Assembly: GCA_902363135.1 (NCBI GenBank) | Contig: CABIZF010000010.1 | Span: 51,108-115,107, forward strand | DNA length: 64,000 bases | From: Lachnospiraceae bacterium | GTDB taxonomy: Bacteria; Bacillota; Clostridia; Lachnospirales; Lachnospiraceae | Reading direction: 5' to 3' | Shown: piece after piece, positions 34,901 to 49,175 of the stretch | Position numbering within the stretch: position 1 is the stretch's first letter | Layout of the letters: every line of letters starts with the position of its first letter | Translations under genes and position numbers: made by a program | The notes under the pieces: model-generated | Told to the model about the DNA's origin: nothing | Seen by the model: the letters and a program-made list of their open reading frames with translations, nothing else | Database searches by the model: none

Positions 34901-35748
34901 CAAAGGCGCTTGGTTTCAACGTATCGACACCGGTATTTGACGGTGCGAACGAGAACGATATCATGGACACTCTGGATCTTGCAAATGACTACGTAAATAT
35001 GGAGTGGGATGAGTTCAAGGAGAAGCATGGTGATGAGCTGCTTCCGGAGGTTCTGGATTATCTGTATGAGAACCGTGACCACAGAGCGCTGTGGAAGGGC
35101 GTTCCGATTTCCAGAGACGGAAAGGTGCTGCTGCGTGACGGACGTACCGGAGAGTACTTCGACAGCCCGACGACCATCGGACACATGCATTACCTGAAGC
35201 TGCATCATCTGGTAGACGATAAGATCCATGCACGTTCCACCGGACCGTATTCCCTCGTTACACAGCAGCCGCTGGGTGGTAAAGCTCAGTTTGGCGGACA
35301 GCGTTTCGGAGAGATGGAGGTTTGGGCGCTTGAGGCTTATGGCGCATCCTACACGCTGCAAGAGATCCTGACCGTGAAGTCCGACGATGTCGTAGGACGT
35401 GTGAAGACTTATGAAGCAATTATCAAGGGAGACAATATCCCTGAGCCGGGTATTCCGGAATCCTTCAAGGTTCTGCTCAAGGAGCTGCAGTCACTCGGAC
35501 TGGATGTCAGAGTGCTGAAGGATGACAATACAGAGGTTGAGATTATGGAGTCGATCGATTACGGCGATACCGATCTTCGTTCCGTAATTGAAGGCGACCG
35601 GAAGTATCATGATAAAGAAGAGGAGTCCTTTGGAAAGCACGGCTACAGCCAGCAGGAGTTTGACGGTGAGGAACTGGTGAACGTAGAAGAGGATGCCCCG
35701 GAAGATGATGATTATCTGGAGCTGGACGAGACTTTTGACGAAGAGTAG
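31906..35748 (+). CDS. rpoB: RNA polymerase beta subunit
   Basis: 1280 residues from the ATG at 31906 (AGAGGTGAAACATCA upstream); the frame is open further 5' but without a start of that quality. It starts [20 protein letters not shown]. Fork-loop and rifampicin region: '[20 protein letters not shown]' and '[15 protein letters not shown]', with the sensitive-type Gln, Asp, His and Ser residues. The C-terminus has '[20 protein letters not shown]' and an acidic tail ([20 protein letters not shown]). Forms the catalytic cleft with beta'. Followed by rpoC after 21 bases. Confidence 0.98.
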   Translation: MEKNRIRPITNGKGFRMSYSRRKEVLEMPNLIEVQKDSYQWFLDEGLKEVFDDISPIEDYAGKLSLEFVDFKLCEDDAKYSIEECVERDATYAAPLKVKVRLHNKENDEISEHEIFMGDLPLMTATGTFVINGAERVIVSQLVRSPGIYYAIAHDKLGKKLYSCTVIPNRGAWLEYETDSNDVFYVRVDRTRKVPVTDLIRALGFGSDAEILELFGEEPKIVATIQKDPVHTYEEGLLELYKKIRPGEPLAVESAESLIMSMFFDPRRYDLAKVGRYKFNKKLMLRNRIAGHILAEDVIDPTTGEVIAEAGTQVSRELADTIQNAAVPYVMIQTEERDVKVLSSMMVDLRTYVDCDPQELGITELVYYPVLEKILEENESIDDIKDAIRRSVHDLIPKHITKEDIIASINYNIHLEYGIGNDDDIDHLGNRRIRAVGELLQNQYRIGLSRLERVVRERMTTQEIEGISPQSLINIKPVTAAVKEFFGSSQLSQFMDQNNPLGELTHKRRLSALGPGGLSRDRAGFEVRDVHYSHYGRMCPIETPEGPNIGLINSLACYARINEYGFVEAPYRKIDKSDPKNPRVTDEVVYMTADEEDNYHVAQANEALDEKGYFIRKNVSGRYREETQEYERSMFDYMDVSPKMVFSVATALIPFLQNDDANRALMGSNMQRQAVPLLTTEAPVVGTGMEVKTAVDSGVCVVAKHAGVVERSESNRIIIRCEDGTKDEYRLTKFARSNQSNCYNQRPIVFKGDRVEAGDVIADGASTSNGEIALGKNPLIGFMTWEGYNYEDAVLLSEKLVMNDVYTSVHIEEYEAEARDTKLGPEEITRDVPGVGDDALKDLDERGIIRIGAEVRAGDILVGKVTPKGETELTAEERLLRAIFGEKAREVRDTSLKVPHGEYGIVVDAKVFTRENGDELAPGVNQAVRIYIAQKRKISVGDKMAGRHGNKGVVSRVLPVEDMPFLPNGRPLDIVLNPLGVPSRMNIGQVLEIHLSLAAKALGFNVSTPVFDGANENDIMDTLDLANDYVNMEWDEFKEKHGDELLPEVLDYLYENRDHRALWKGVPISRDGKVLLRDGRTGEYFDSPTTIGHMHYLKLHHLVDDKIHARSTGPYSLVTQQPLGGKAQFGGQRFGEMEVWALEAYGASYTLQEILTVKSDDVVGRVKTYEAIIKGDNIPEPGIPESFKVLLKELQSLGLDVRVLKDDNTEVEIMESIDYGDTDLRSVIEGDRKYHDKEEESFGKHGYSQQEFDGEELVNVEEDAPEDDDYLELDETFDEE

Positions 35749-35769
35749 TATGGGAAAGGAGTACCATCA

Positions 35770-39525
<3,756 letters not shown>

Positions 39526-39532
39526 GCGATAG

Positions 39533-39561
39533 GGGGCAAAATACCTTTTGCCCCCAACATC
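39533..39561. repeat. Short palindromic repeat, copy 2
   Basis: Arms GGGGGCAAAA and TTTTGCCCCC with loop TACC, followed by CAACAT. This is the reverse complement of 13799-13827 with one mismatch. It sits eight bases after the rpoC stop. Confidence 0.7.
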
Positions 39562-39589
39562 ATAGGATATAAAATAAAAACGTAAAAAG

Positions 39590-39660
39590 GAGCTCCCTTC
39601 CGGATGCGCACCAGCCGAAATGACAGGCTGGTGGTACCGGAAGGGAGCTCTTGAATTTTT
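39590..39660. terminator. Large terminator between rpoC and the convergent VanZ gene
   Basis: Outer arms GAGCTCCCTTCCGG and CCGGAAGGGAGCTC, inner arms CACCAGCC and GGCTGGTG. The + strand continues TTGAATTTTT; the minus side has TTTTTACG, so it may work in both directions. Confidence 0.8.
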
Positions 39661-39701
39661 GCCGGTAAAAAGGATGCGAATGACCGATTTACTATGCGGC
39701 T

Positions 39702-40742
39702 TTATCTATAATTGCCATCCTCACTGCCGTCCTCGTTCAGATCTACTTCATCCACTTCGATTTCCTTGGAGGAAGCCGGACGTGGCGCTTTTTTTGCCGG
39801 CTGCTTTGTGGCAGGATATTCCCGCTGTAATTGGTGCTCTCGGTGCGCCTCGGTTTTCTGCTCCTTGATGTCCTGCATTAGTTTCCGGAAGGACATATCC
39901 TCGGAGAGACGGTCAGAGACGTAGTCATCGTCCTCCTGCGATGGATACCGCCCCGGTGCATTTGGATAAGGAGCGTTTTGGTATGGCGCGTTTGGATAAG
40001 GTGCATTTTGGTATGGCGCGTTTTGGTATGGTGCATTTGGATAATTTGGATACGGGGCATTGCCATATTGCATCGGCTGCTGTCCGTTCTGATAGTATGG
40101 CTGCCGGGGATATGAATTTGGTGAATATCCATTCTGAGGGTATCCGTTTGGCGCATATCCATTTGGCACATATCCGTTTGGCTGCTCAAAATCAGCCTGC
40201 TTCTGTTTGTGTTTCTTCCTATTAATATGATCATCACTGAAGGGGCGGAAGATCGTTTTCCTTCCGGTCCAGCCGATGATCCGTGTAAGGATGACACCAA
40301 AGAAGATTCCAATGGAGTCAATCATCACATCACGCTTTGAAGGACTTCGGCCTGCGACAAACGATTGATGGTATTCATCACCGCAGGAAAAGGCGACGCA
40401 GATAAATCCGGCTACCAGCATCAGCCAGATGCCGCGCAATCCATATACATAAAGCGGAAAGGCAACCGATACAGCCAGTGCAAAGTATTCCGTCATATGT
40501 GCCAGCTTGCGAACCGCTCCGTGAAAGCGCGTGGCGATGCTGTCGATTTGCCATGGCTCCCAGTTTTCACCGAGGATCTTACCACCGGTCTCGACAATTG
40601 TATAACTGACTTTATAGCTCAGCTGTGAGGAAGTCGCCCCGTCCTGCGCAGAGAAGCTGAAGATCATGTACATCAGGCAGAGCGCAGGGAGAAACGAGAG
40701 CGGCTTGAGCAGCGCGCGAAGGATTCTCATAGATTCATCCAT
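39702..40742 (-). CDS. VanZ family protein with a Asn/Pro/Tyr-rich repeat tail
   Basis: 346 residues. The N-terminal 170 residues form the VanZ domain: about four membrane segments, with 'FSFSAQDGATSSQLSYKVSY', 'KLAHMTEYFALAVSVAFPLY' and 'DEYHQSFVAGRSPSKRDVMI', which are the conserved blocks. From about 195 to 275 there is a tandem repeat of NGYxP and then NAPYQ units; the rest is polar and charged. VanZ homologues give low-level teicoplanin resistance; here the role is unknown. The tail may contact the cell wall or other proteins. Convergent with rpoC. Confidence 0.8.
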   Translation of the reverse strand: MDESMRILRALLKPLSFLPALCLMYMIFSFSAQDGATSSQLSYKVSYTIVETGGKILGENWEPWQIDSIATRFHGAVRKLAHMTEYFALAVSVAFPLYVYGLRGIWLMLVAGFICVAFSCGDEYHQSFVAGRSPSKRDVMIDSIGIFFGVILTRIIGWTGRKTIFRPFSDDHINRKKHKQKQADFEQPNGYVPNGYAPNGYPQNGYSPNSYPRQPYYQNGQQPMQYGNAPYPNYPNAPYQNAPYQNAPYPNAPYQNAPYPNAPGRYPSQEDDDYVSDRLSEDMSFRKLMQDIKEQKTEAHREHQLQREYPATKQPAKKAPRPASSKEIEVDEVDLNEDGSEDGNYR

Positions 40743-40897
40743 CCTTTCTTATTGCAGGATAAGCTTATTATTGCTTTGGTTCACGCTATTTTATCATTCA
40801 AGTGAAATGGTGTCCAGCAATTTTAGAAAATTGTAAGAAACATGAAAGGTTTTACAAAAAATACCGATGAATTTTACAGGAAAGCAAGAGAAACTGC

Positions 40898-40926
40898 TTG
40901 ACAAGCAGAAATGTGGTAAGTATAAT
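40898..40926 (+). promoter_or_regulatory. Promoter of the rpsL operon
   Basis: TTGACA, 17 bases, TATAAT, an ideal sigma-A site. The leader that follows has a GTGTG/CGCACAC hairpin at 40933-40949 and an AGGAGGTGAAAAGTA ribosome site. Confidence 0.9.
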
Positions 40927-41018
40927 GTTTAGGTGTGTGATTACGCACACATGGATGCTTTATGCACAAAACCGCAACCGCAGGAGCTACGGCTCACAAA
41001 TTCAGGAGGTGAAAAGTA

Positions 41019-41441
41019 ATGCCAACATTTAATCAGTTAGTAAGAAAAGGCAGACAGACATCTGTAAAGAAGTCTACTGCACCGGCTCTCCAGAAAGGAT
41101 TTAATTCCCTTCAGAAGAAGCAGACCAATACCTCTTCTCCGCAGAAGAGAGGTGTTTGTACCGCAGTTAAGACTGCTACCCCGAAGAAGCCGAACTCAGC
41201 GCTTCGTAAGATCGCCAGAGTACGTCTTTCCAACGGAATCGAAGTAACCAGCTATATCCCAGGAGAGGGACACAACCTTCAGGAGCATAGCGTTGTTCTG
41301 ATCCGTGGTGGTAGAGTAAAGGACCTTCCGGGTACCAGATACCACATTGTCAGAGGAACACTTGATACAGCAGGTGTTGCAAAGAGAAGACAGGCCCGTT
41401 CCAAGTACGGTGCTAAGAGACCGAAAGACGCAAAGAAATAA
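41019..41441 (+). CDS. rpsL: Ribosomal protein uS12
   Basis: 140 residues. It starts [20 protein letters not shown] and keeps '[20 protein letters not shown]' (the streptomycin-site lysine in TPKKPNS) and '[18 protein letters not shown]'. The lysines are those of sensitive ribosomes. Decoding-centre protein; first gene of the str operon. Confidence 0.98.
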   Translation: MPTFNQLVRKGRQTSVKKSTAPALQKGFNSLQKKQTNTSSPQKRGVCTAVKTATPKKPNSALRKIARVRLSNGIEVTSYIPGEGHNLQEHSVVLIRGGRVKDLPGTRYHIVRGTLDTAGVAKRRQARSKYGAKRPKDAKK

Positions 41442-41566
41442 GATTGCGTAATTTTGGTTAGAGTATCACAGTAAGCATCATGTTTCACCTTATGCCGGAG
41501 TTCGTATTGCCAGGTGGTTGCAGGTTAATATAGAAGTCCTTGCATGAGACGCAGCAGAGCATATGA

Positions 41567-42100
<534 letters not shown>

Positions 42101-42117
42101 TTTAGGAGGAAAAAGTT

Positions 42118-44235
42118 TTGGCTGGAAGAGAATATCCGTTGGAGAGAACCAGAAATATCGGTATTATGGCGCACATCGATGCTGGTAAGACCACATTGAC
42201 CGAGCGTATTCTTTACTATACCGGTGTTAACTATAAGATTGGTGATACTCACGAGGGTACTGCAACCATGGACTGGATGGAGCAGGAGCAGGAAAGAGGT
42301 ATCACAATTACATCTGCAGCGACCACTTGCCACTGGACTCTGGAAGATCACACAAAGCCGAAGGCTGGCGCTCTGGAGCATCGTATCAATATCATCGACA
42401 CTCCGGGCCACGTAGACTTTACCGTTGAGGTTGAGCGTTCTCTGCGTGTACTGGACGGTGCGGTAGGTGTGTTCTGTGCAAAGGGTGGTGTAGAGCCGCA
42501 GTCCGAGAATGTATGGCGTCAGGCGGATACCTATAACGTACCGCGTATGGCATTCATCAACAAGATGGATATCCTGGGCGCAAACTTTTATGGCGCAGTA
42601 GATCAGATCCGTACCAGACTTGGTAAGAATGCGATCTGCCTGCAGCTTCCGATCGGTAAGGAAGATGAGTTCAAGGGAATCATCGACCTGTTCGAGATGG
42701 ATGCTTATATTTACAATGATGATAAGGGCGAGGATGTTACCGTATGCGAGATTCCGGAAGATATGAAGGATGAAGCAGAGCTGTATCATACCGAGCTGGT
42801 CGAGAAGATCTGTGAGCTGGATGACGATTTGATGATGCAGTACCTGGAAGGGGAAGAGCCGTCCGTTGAGGATATGAAGGCTGTTCTGAGAAAGGCTACC
42901 TGCGAGTGTACCGCTATTCCGGTATGCTGCGGATCTGCATACCGCAACAAGGGTGTTCAGAAGCTTCTGGATGCAATTCTTGAGTATATGCCGGCTCCGA
43001 CCGATATCCCGCCAATCAAGGGAACGGATCTGGATGGCAACGAAGTCGTAAGACATTCTTCCGATGATGAGCCGTTTGCAGCACTGGCATTCAAGATCAT
43101 GGCTGACCCGTTTGTAGGAAAGCTTGCATTTTTCCGTGTATATTCCGGTACTATGAATTCCGGTTCTTACATTCTGAATGCGACCAAGGGTAAGAAGGAG
43201 CGTGTAGGACGTATCCTTCAGATGCATGCAAATAAGCGTGCAGAGCTGGACAAGGTATATTCCGGAGATATCGCAGCAGCAGTTGGATTCAAGATCACAA
43301 CAACTGGTGATACGATCTGTGATGAGCAGCATCCGGTAATCCTGGAGTCCATGGAGTTTCCGGAGCCGGTTATCGAGCTGGCAATCGAGCCGAAGACCAA
43401 GGCTGGTCAGGGCAAGATGGGTGAAGCTCTTGCAAAGCTGGCTGAGGAGGACCCGACCTTCCGTGCACACACCGATCAGGAGACCGGTCAGACCATCATC
43501 GCTGGTATGGGTGAGCTTCATCTGGAGATCATCGTTGACCGTCTGCTTCGTGAGTTTAAGGTAGAGGCAAATGTCGGAGCTCCGCAGGTTGCATACAAGG
43601 AGACCTTTACGAAGGAAGTTAACGTTGACAGCAAGTACGCAAAACAGTCCGGTGGACGTGGACAGTACGGTCATTGTAAAGTTATCTTCACACCGATGGA
43701 TCCGAACGGCGAGGAGACCTTCAAGTTCGAGTCTACCGTTGTCGGCGGTGCGATCCCGAAGGAGTACATCCCGGCAGTTGGCGAAGGTATCGAGGAAGCA
43801 GCAAAGGCTGGTATCCTTGGCGGATTCCCGGTACTTGGTGTTCATGCAAATGTATATGATGGATCTTACCATGAAGTCGATTCAAGTGAGATGGCATTCC
43901 ACATCGCTGGTTCCCTTGCATTCAAGGATGCAATGAAGAAGGGTAATCCGGTACTGCTTGAGCCGATCATGAAGGTAGAAGTAACCATGCCGGAAGAGTA
44001 CATGGGCGACGTTATCGGAGATATCAACTCCCGTCGTGGACGTATCGAGGGTATGGAGGACATCGGCGGAGGCAAGATGGTTAAGGGTTATGTTCCGCTT
44101 GCTGAGATGTTCGGCTATTCTACAGACCTTCGTTCTAAGACTCAGGGACGTGGTAACTATTCCATGTTCTTCGAGAAATATGAGCAGGTTCCGAAGTCCG
44201 TACAGGAAAAGGTACTGAGCGCGAAGGCAAAATAA
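42118..44235 (+). CDS. fusA: Elongation factor G
   Basis: 705 residues starting at a TTG (42118) with TAGGAGGAAAAAG before it. G1 '[20 protein letters not shown]', G2 '[11 protein letters not shown]', G3 'DTPGHVDFT', G4 'NKMD', then domains II-V with '[15 protein letters not shown]' and '[20 protein letters not shown]'. Catalyses translocation on the ribosome. Confidence 0.98.
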   Translation: MAGREYPLERTRNIGIMAHIDAGKTTLTERILYYTGVNYKIGDTHEGTATMDWMEQEQERGITITSAATTCHWTLEDHTKPKAGALEHRINIIDTPGHVDFTVEVERSLRVLDGAVGVFCAKGGVEPQSENVWRQADTYNVPRMAFINKMDILGANFYGAVDQIRTRLGKNAICLQLPIGKEDEFKGIIDLFEMDAYIYNDDKGEDVTVCEIPEDMKDEAELYHTELVEKICELDDDLMMQYLEGEEPSVEDMKAVLRKATCECTAIPVCCGSAYRNKGVQKLLDAILEYMPAPTDIPPIKGTDLDGNEVVRHSSDDEPFAALAFKIMADPFVGKLAFFRVYSGTMNSGSYILNATKGKKERVGRILQMHANKRAELDKVYSGDIAAAVGFKITTTGDTICDEQHPVILESMEFPEPVIELAIEPKTKAGQGKMGEALAKLAEEDPTFRAHTDQETGQTIIAGMGELHLEIIVDRLLREFKVEANVGAPQVAYKETFTKEVNVDSKYAKQSGGRGQYGHCKVIFTPMDPNGEETFKFESTVVGGAIPKEYIPAVGEGIEEAAKAGILGGFPVLGVHANVYDGSYHEVDSSEMAFHIAGSLAFKDAMKKGNPVLLEPIMKVEVTMPEEYMGDVIGDINSRRGRIEGMEDIGGGKMVKGYVPLAEMFGYSTDLRSKTQGRGNYSMFFEKYEQVPKSVQEKVLSAKAK

Positions 44236-44293
44236 ATTATGAAATAAATCATTGCCTTTTTTGCAATATCTGTACCGGATATGCAAAAAAGGC

Positions 44294-44322
44294 TTGAAAA
44301 TACTGGCGTTTTGAAATATAAT
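44294..44322 (+). promoter_or_regulatory. Promoter of tuf
   Basis: TTGAAA, 17 bases, TATAAT. Just before it GCCTTTTTTGCA / TGCAAAAAAGGC form a hairpin (44255-44293) that may end part of the fusA message. Confidence 0.8.
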
Positions 44323-44391
44323 CGAATCTAGCCGGTATAAATTTATTCAGTAAATGAATGCGAAAGCAATCTATTAAGGAGGACATTCAAA

Positions 44392-45585
44392 ATGGCAAAG
44401 GCTAAATTTGACAGAACAAAACCGCATTGTAACATTGGTACCATCGGACACGTTGACCATGGTAAAACAACCCTGACTGCAGCAATCACAAAGGTTCTGG
44501 CAGCAAGAGTTGCTGGTAATACAGCTACAGACTTCGAGAACATCGATAAGGCTCCGGAAGAGAGAGAGCGTGGTATCACGATTTCTACCGCTCACGTTGA
44601 GTACGAGACCGAGAAGAGACATTACGCACACGTTGACTGCCCAGGCCATGCTGACTATGTAAAGAACATGATCACTGGTGCTGCACAGATGGACGGCGCT
44701 ATCCTCGTAGTAGCTGCTACCGATGGTGTTATGGCTCAGACAAAGGAGCACATCCTTCTGTCCCGTCAGGTAGGTGTACCGTACATCGTTGTATTCATGA
44801 ACAAGTGCGATATGGTAGACGATCCGGAGCTGCTTGAGCTGGTTGACATGGAGATCCGTGAGCTGCTCAACGAGTACGAGTTCCCGGGCGATGATACACC
44901 GATCATTCAGGGTTCCGCTCTGAAGGCTCTTGAGGATCCGTCCAGCGAGTGGGGCGACAAGATCATGGAGCTGATGGATGCTGTTGATACCTGGATTCCG
45001 GATCCGCAGCGTGCAACTGATCAGCCGTTCCTGATGCCGGTCGAGGATGTATTCACCATCACAGGTCGTGGTACCGTTGCTACCGGCCGTGTAGAGCGTG
45101 GTGTTCTTCACCTCAACGAGGAAGTTGAAATCGTTGGTGTTAAGGAAGAGATCCAGAAGACTACCGTTACTGGTATCGAGATGTTCCGTAAGCTTCTTGA
45201 CGAGGCTCAGGCTGGTGATAACATCGGAGCTCTGCTTCGTGGTATCAAGAGAGAGCAGATCGAAAGAGGACAGGTTCTTTGTAAGCCGGGTACCATCAAG
45301 TGCCACAAGAAATTCACCGCTCAGGTTTACGTTCTGACCAAGGACGAGGGTGGCCGTCATACACCGTTCTTCAACAACTATCGTCCGCAGTTCTACTTCA
45401 GAACAACTGACGTTACTGGCGTTATCTCCCTTCCGGAAGGAACAGAGATGTGCATGCCGGGCGACAACGTTGAGATGACCATCGAGCTGATCCACCCGAT
45501 CGCTATGGAGCAGGGTCTTACATTCGCTATCCGTGAAGGTGGACGTACTGTAGGATCAGGACGTGTTGCTACAATCATCGAGTAA
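44392..45585 (+). CDS. tuf: Elongation factor Tu
   Basis: 397 residues, complete. G1 '[17 protein letters not shown]', switch I '[18 protein letters not shown]', G3 'DCPGHADY', G4 'NKCDMVD', C-terminal '[19 protein letters not shown]' and the end '[14 protein letters not shown]'. Delivers aminoacyl-tRNA. The 3' end is the integration site of the mobile element that follows: bases 45532-45572 recur at 54717-54757. The final codons (TIIE, versus TVIE at the other end) probably come from the element. Confidence 0.98.
   Translation: MAKAKFDRTKPHCNIGTIGHVDHGKTTLTAAITKVLAARVAGNTATDFENIDKAPEERERGITISTAHVEYETEKRHYAHVDCPGHADYVKNMITGAAQMDGAILVVAATDGVMAQTKEHILLSRQVGVPYIVVFMNKCDMVDDPELLELVDMEIRELLNEYEFPGDDTPIIQGSALKALEDPSSEWGDKIMELMDAVDTWIPDPQRATDQPFLMPVEDVFTITGRGTVATGRVERGVLHLNEEVEIVGVKEEIQKTTVTGIEMFRKLLDEAQAGDNIGALLRGIKREQIERGQVLCKPGTIKCHKKFTAQVYVLTKDEGGRHTPFFNNYRPQFYFRTTDVTGVISLPEGTEMCMPGDNVEMTIELIHPIAMEQGLTFAIREGGRTVGSGRVATIIE
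45532..45572. other. attL: 41-bp core within tuf
   Basis: Starts CGTGAAGGTGGACGTACTGT and ends GTGTTGCTAC; identical to 54717-54757. Sequences on either side differ. Confidence 0.9.
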
Positions 45586-45641
45586 TACAATCTGAATATA
45601 GATTTGTTATCGTAAGATAACATTGTGTCCAAACGTAAGAT

Positions 45642-45676
45642 ACCCCGGAACCGCAAGGTTTCCGGGGTTTTTCTGT
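45642..45676 (+). terminator. tuf terminator (copy 1 of the tuf trailer)
   Basis: Arms ACCCCGGAA-CC and GGTTTCCGGGGT around GCAA, then TTTTTCTGT. GTGTCCAAACGTAAGAT precedes it and recurs at 54818; a variant is at 58284. Confidence 0.9.
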
Positions 45677-45780
45677 ACTCTAAGAAAAGAATTATTCGTA
45701 AATTTATCAGGTTAGTAATAGTGAAACATTTATCAGCAAGATGAAATACAGATAAATTTATAATTGAAAAATAAGACCAG

Positions 45781-45802
45781 CGGTGCCAAAACGGTGCCAA
45801 AA
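45781..45802. other. Probable integrase arm-binding site, left end
   Basis: CGGTGCCAAAACGGTGCCAA contains two GGTGCCAAA units in tandem. The same sequence lies at the right end (54596-54615), in the same orientation. Confidence 0.6.
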
Positions 45803-45843
45803 AGAAACTCCTGCGAATGTTTGCTATTCACAGGAGTATTTTT

Positions 45844-46326
45844 TTACCAGCCTTTGATCTGTTTGATTTGTTCAGCACGTTCTGGATCACGATGATATTG
45901 TAATTTCAGACGGATAGTTTCCACAACTTCCTGTCTGGATTCATCATCAAGCTGATAGAACGATGTAAGCAGATTATCTACATCAGGCATACTGTTCTTA
46001 CCGAAAAGGTACATCAGCGGATACATAGAATTTTTTAAGTAAGTCTTTACACGACTTGCGTCTAATGCTCCGTTCAAACCGTCTGGAAGTGTAGGATAAA
46101 TCTCTTCTTCCTTAATTGTGCCAGAAAATGGACTGGCAGAACATATCTCATTCACATCAATTTGCAATTCATTCGCAAGTCTTAATGCAAAATCAAATCG
46201 AATATTGGAATCTTTTTGAATAATTGAATATAAGGTTGTAGCACTGATTCCGGTTGCCTTTGCAATTTTGCGGACATTTGTGCCTTTTTCATCAAGATAT
46301 TTCTTTAAATTTTTACCGTCACCCAT
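45844..46326 (-). CDS. XRE-family repressor of the mobile element
   Basis: 160 residues from the ATG at 46326, chosen for AAGGAGGATTCT directly before it (a longer frame starts at 46344). The N-terminal HTH_3 domain is 'LKKYLDEKGTNVRKIAKATG' followed by 'ISATTLYSIIQKDSNIRFDF'. The C-terminal part is helical and unlike peptidase repressors. It is divergent from the excisionase-integrase genes; TACGAA-type palindromes between them are probable operators. It likely keeps excision genes off. Confidence 0.85.
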   Translation of the reverse strand: MGDGKNLKKYLDEKGTNVRKIAKATGISATTLYSIIQKDSNIRFDFALRLANELQIDVNEICSASPFSGTIKEEEIYPTLPDGLNGALDASRVKTYLKNSMYPLMYLFGKNSMPDVDNLLTSFYQLDDESRQEVVETIRLKLQYHRDPERAEQIKQIKGW

Positions 46327-46422
46327 AGAATCCTCCTTTTTCATATATTAGAAAATTACGAAAAACATAAATCTATAAAATATCATAACACAGACGTGGA
46401 ATAAAATAAAGAAAAAATAGTG

Positions 46423-46501
46423 TACGAAGTTCGTAAAAATGTGTTTACGAAATATTGACAACGATAGAAATACATGATATTATCAATTTACGAAAATCGT
46501 A
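46423..46501 (+). promoter_or_regulatory. xis-int promoter flanked by repressor operators
   Basis: TTGACA (46455), 17 bases, TATTAT (46478-46483). Around it lie TACGAAGTTCGTA (46423-46435), TTACGAAA (46445-46452) and TTACGAAAATCGTA (46488-46501): three related sites, two of them palindromic, covering the promoter. That pattern fits control by the divergent XRE repressor. Confidence 0.75.
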
Positions 46502-46558
46502 CAGATATAGAAATACAGTAAACGTATTCTATATCTGGAGAGGAAAGGAGGAGGCAAT

Positions 46559-46753
46559 ATGGCAAGTTACAATTATATGATGAGTGCTGATGAAGTGGCA
46601 CAGGAATTAAACTGCTCAAAATCTCATGCCTATAAACTGGTGAAAGCTATGAATAAAGAATTATCTGCACAGGGATATATTACGATGGCTGGAAGAATAC
46701 CAAAGGCGTTTTGGGCAAAAAAGATGTATGGCTATGAAATAGCAGAAAATTAG
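46559..46753 (+). CDS. xis: Excisionase-like helix-turn-helix protein
   Basis: 64 residues with a winged-helix/HTH_17 core, 'SADEVAQELNCSKSHAYKLV', followed by a basic wing (GRIPKAFWAKKMYG). Small proteins like this directly before a tyrosine integrase act as recombination directionality factors. GGAAAGGAGGAGGCAAT precedes the ATG; the integrase follows after 11 bases. Confidence 0.8.
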   Translation: MASYNYMMSADEVAQELNCSKSHAYKLVKAMNKELSAQGYITMAGRIPKAFWAKKMYGYEIAEN

Positions 46754-46764
46754 GGAGGATCAAT

Positions 46765-47856
46765 ATGGCTTACAGAGAAAAAGACACAAAAAAATGGACA
46801 GCCCAGTGGTTTGAGACAAATGTCATGGGTGAGAAGAAAAAACGCAGAAAGCGTGGATTTGAAACAAAGCGAGAAGCATTGGAGTTTGAACGAAGCAAAA
46901 AGTTGAGCAATGAGCGAAGTATGGATATGAAGCTGAGCGATTTTATTGAGATTTATTTTTCAGACAAACAAAATGATCTGAAAGATCGAACAATCAAAAA
47001 TAAAAGATATATGATGCAACAGCATATCGTTCCATACTTCGGAAATCAGATGATGAGTGAAATCAAGGCTTCACAGATTATTCAGTGGCAGAATGAAATT
47101 CAGAAAAAAGGCTATTCAGATTCTTATCTGAGAATGATTCAGAATCAGTTGACCAGTCTGTTTACACATGCAGCTAAAATCTATGACTTGCCGGTTAATC
47201 CATGCAAGAAAGTGAAACGAATGGGAAATTCAGATTCAAGAAGTTTGAACTTCTGGACACTGGACGAGTACAAACAGTTTATACAGACAATGGAGCCGGG
47301 AACAAGATATTATCTTATGTTTGAGATGCTGTTCTGGACTGGATGCAGGATCGGGGAGCTGCTTGCGATTACAAAAGCTGATATCAATTTTGAAAAGAAT
47401 CAGCTTAGTATCAATAAGACTTATTACCGGACAGGAATGCAGGATATTATCACAGAACCGAAAACAAAACAGTCCTTTCGGACAATCGAAATTCCGGAAT
47501 TTCTGAAAGAGGAAATTAAGGAATTTGTAGATGGTCATTACGGAATGCCGGATACAGAAAGATTATTTCCGGTTGTTCAGGAAGCGGTACAGCATAAGAT
47601 GAAACGGCAGATTGAGCTGGCAGGAGTGAAGAAAATTCGAGTGCATGATATCAGGCACAGCCATGTGGCTTATCTTATTGAGAAAGGTGTGGAACCGTTA
47701 TTGATTCGGGACAGATTAGGTCATAAAGATATTCGTATCACATTGAACACTTATGGACATCTTTATCCAAATCAGCAGAGAAAGATTGCAAATCTTCTGG
47801 ATAATGAAAATGGAAATGCTGTTACCGGATTGGGAGAAGAAAGAGATGAATGTTGA
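46765..47856 (+). CDS. int: Tyrosine-type integrase (Tn916/phage-like)
   Basis: 363 residues. An AP2-like arm-binding N-terminus ('WTAQWFETNVMGEKKKRRKR'), a SAM-like core-binding domain at about 60-150, and a catalytic domain with the first arginine in 'FWTGCRIGELL', 'HDIRHSHVAYLIE' (H-x-x-R) and the nucleophile tyrosine in 'RITLNTYGHLYP'. It carries out integration and excision at the tuf 3' end. Its place next to attL and the paired arm-like repeats support that. Confidence 0.95.
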   Translation: MAYREKDTKKWTAQWFETNVMGEKKKRRKRGFETKREALEFERSKKLSNERSMDMKLSDFIEIYFSDKQNDLKDRTIKNKRYMMQQHIVPYFGNQMMSEIKASQIIQWQNEIQKKGYSDSYLRMIQNQLTSLFTHAAKIYDLPVNPCKKVKRMGNSDSRSLNFWTLDEYKQFIQTMEPGTRYYLMFEMLFWTGCRIGELLAITKADINFEKNQLSINKTYYRTGMQDIITEPKTKQSFRTIEIPEFLKEEIKEFVDGHYGMPDTERLFPVVQEAVQHKMKRQIELAGVKKIRVHDIRHSHVAYLIEKGVEPLLIRDRLGHKDIRITLNTYGHLYPNQQRKIANLLDNENGNAVTGLGEERDEC

Positions 47857-48025
47857 AAAAGCAAAAGAAAAAGCCCAGATAAATAATCTGAGCAAGTTCT
47901 CTGATAATCAGATTCACTGATATACCATCTTGGCAGATTCAGTATATCACGAATCGGGAAATACGACAATTCCTGAATATCTGTTCATCAGAGACTTGCC
48001 CGGAAGGGCAGGAGGAGATGATGGA
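47846..48025 (+). pseudogene. Small frame interrupted by an in-frame TGA, upstream of the RepA-like gene
   Basis: An ATG at 47846, overlapping the integrase stop, opens MNVEKAKEKAQINNLSKFSD and ends at TGA (47918-47920). The same frame then continues 'YTILADSVYHESGNTTIPEY' up to the RepA-like start. Protein-like composition on both sides of the stop suggests one gene of about 60 residues broken by a nonsense change (or a stop that is read through). I do not recognise the family. Confidence 0.45.
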
Positions 48026-49108
48026 ATGAATATGAATGAAAAAAATAAAATTGAGAATTGTAGAATAGAACCAAAACTGAAACTGATCAATATGGATTCA
48101 GTAGAGGTGGAACAGGTAGAATGGCTGCTTTATCCGTTTATTCCTTATGGAAAAGTGACCATTATACAGGGAGATCCAGGAGAAGGCAAGACAACGATGG
48201 TACTTCAGATTATTGCAAAACTGACCAGAGGAGAGCCGATCCTTCCTGTTACTGATACAACGAAAACAAAAGAAAAACGAAGTGATGAAGTCGATAGTGA
48301 GAATGAAGATTTAGATGCTGAAGATAATATGCAGGAACAGCCTTCTGTGTCACCTGTAAATGTAATCTATCAGACAGCAGAAGATGGACTTGGAGATACT
48401 ATCAAACCCAGATTACTTGCTGCAGGTGCAGATTGTTCAAAGGTGCTGGTGATTGATGACAGTGACCAGCCACTGACAATGGCAGATGTCAGATTGGAAG
48501 AAGCAATCGTGCAGACAAAAGCAAGAATGGTTGTTCTTGATCCGATACAGGGCTTTCTGGGAGCGGACGTAGATATGCACAGGGCAAATGAGATCAGACC
48601 ACTGATGAAGCGTATCGCAGTGTTGTCAGAAAAATATCACTGTGCAGTCATTTTAATCGGTCATATGAACAAAAACAGCAACGGCAAATCTTCTTATCGA
48701 GGACTTGGCTCCATTGATTTTCAGGCTGCTGCAAGAAGTGTCCTGATTGTCGGGCGAGTGAAAGATGAACCGGAAGTAAGAGTGGTATGTCATACGAAGA
48801 GTTCTCTTGCACCGGAAGGAACGTCCATTGCATTCAGACTGGATAAGAATAATGGGTTTGAATGGATTGGAGAATATGATATCAGTGCCGATGAACTTCT
48901 TAATGGAGACGGAAGAGGACAGAAAAGCCGGAAAGCAAAAGAATTTCTTCTTGAAATACTGGCAAACGGAGGAATGACTCAAAAGAAAATTGCAGAAGAA
49001 GCAGAAGCCAGAGGAATTAAAAGTAAAACGCTATGGAACGCCAAACGGGAACTTGAAATTGATTCCGTAAAACGTGGAAAGCAATGGTATTGGATGTTGC
49101 CAGAATAA
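48026..49108 (+). CDS. RepA-like AAA ATPase (DnaB/RecA-fold helicase)
   Basis: 360 residues from the ATG at 48026 (GGCAGGAGGAGATG upstream). Walker A is 'IIQGDPGEGKTTMVLQIIAK'; Walker B is 'ARMVVLDPIQGFLGADV'; 'AVILIGHMNKNSNGKSSYRG' and 'FQAAARSVLIVGRVKDEPEV' are typical of the RepA/AAA_25 family of plasmid and ICE replication helicases. A C-terminal winged-helix-like part ('MTQKKIAEEAEARGIKSKTL') follows. An acidic insert lies at about 80-110. It may support replication of the excised circle. Confidence 0.88.
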   Translation: MNMNEKNKIENCRIEPKLKLINMDSVEVEQVEWLLYPFIPYGKVTIIQGDPGEGKTTMVLQIIAKLTRGEPILPVTDTTKTKEKRSDEVDSENEDLDAEDNMQEQPSVSPVNVIYQTAEDGLGDTIKPRLLAAGADCSKVLVIDDSDQPLTMADVRLEEAIVQTKARMVVLDPIQGFLGADVDMHRANEIRPLMKRIAVLSEKYHCAVILIGHMNKNSNGKSSYRGLGSIDFQAAARSVLIVGRVKDEPEVRVVCHTKSSLAPEGTSIAFRLDKNNGFEWIGEYDISADELLNGDGRGQKSRKAKEFLLEILANGGMTQKKIAEEAEARGIKSKTLWNAKRELEIDSVKRGKQWYWMLPE

Positions 49109-49175
49109 AAATGGAAGATGGCAAGATTACCATTTCTTAAGAAGAGGGAATCTTGCCACCTTGAAAGGAGAACAG

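Noticed and set aside
39960..40190. Short direct repeats that could suggest a CRISPR array
   Set aside because: They are in-frame coding repeats of the VanZ protein tail, with no spacers and no cas genes nearby. No CRISPR array was found in the window.
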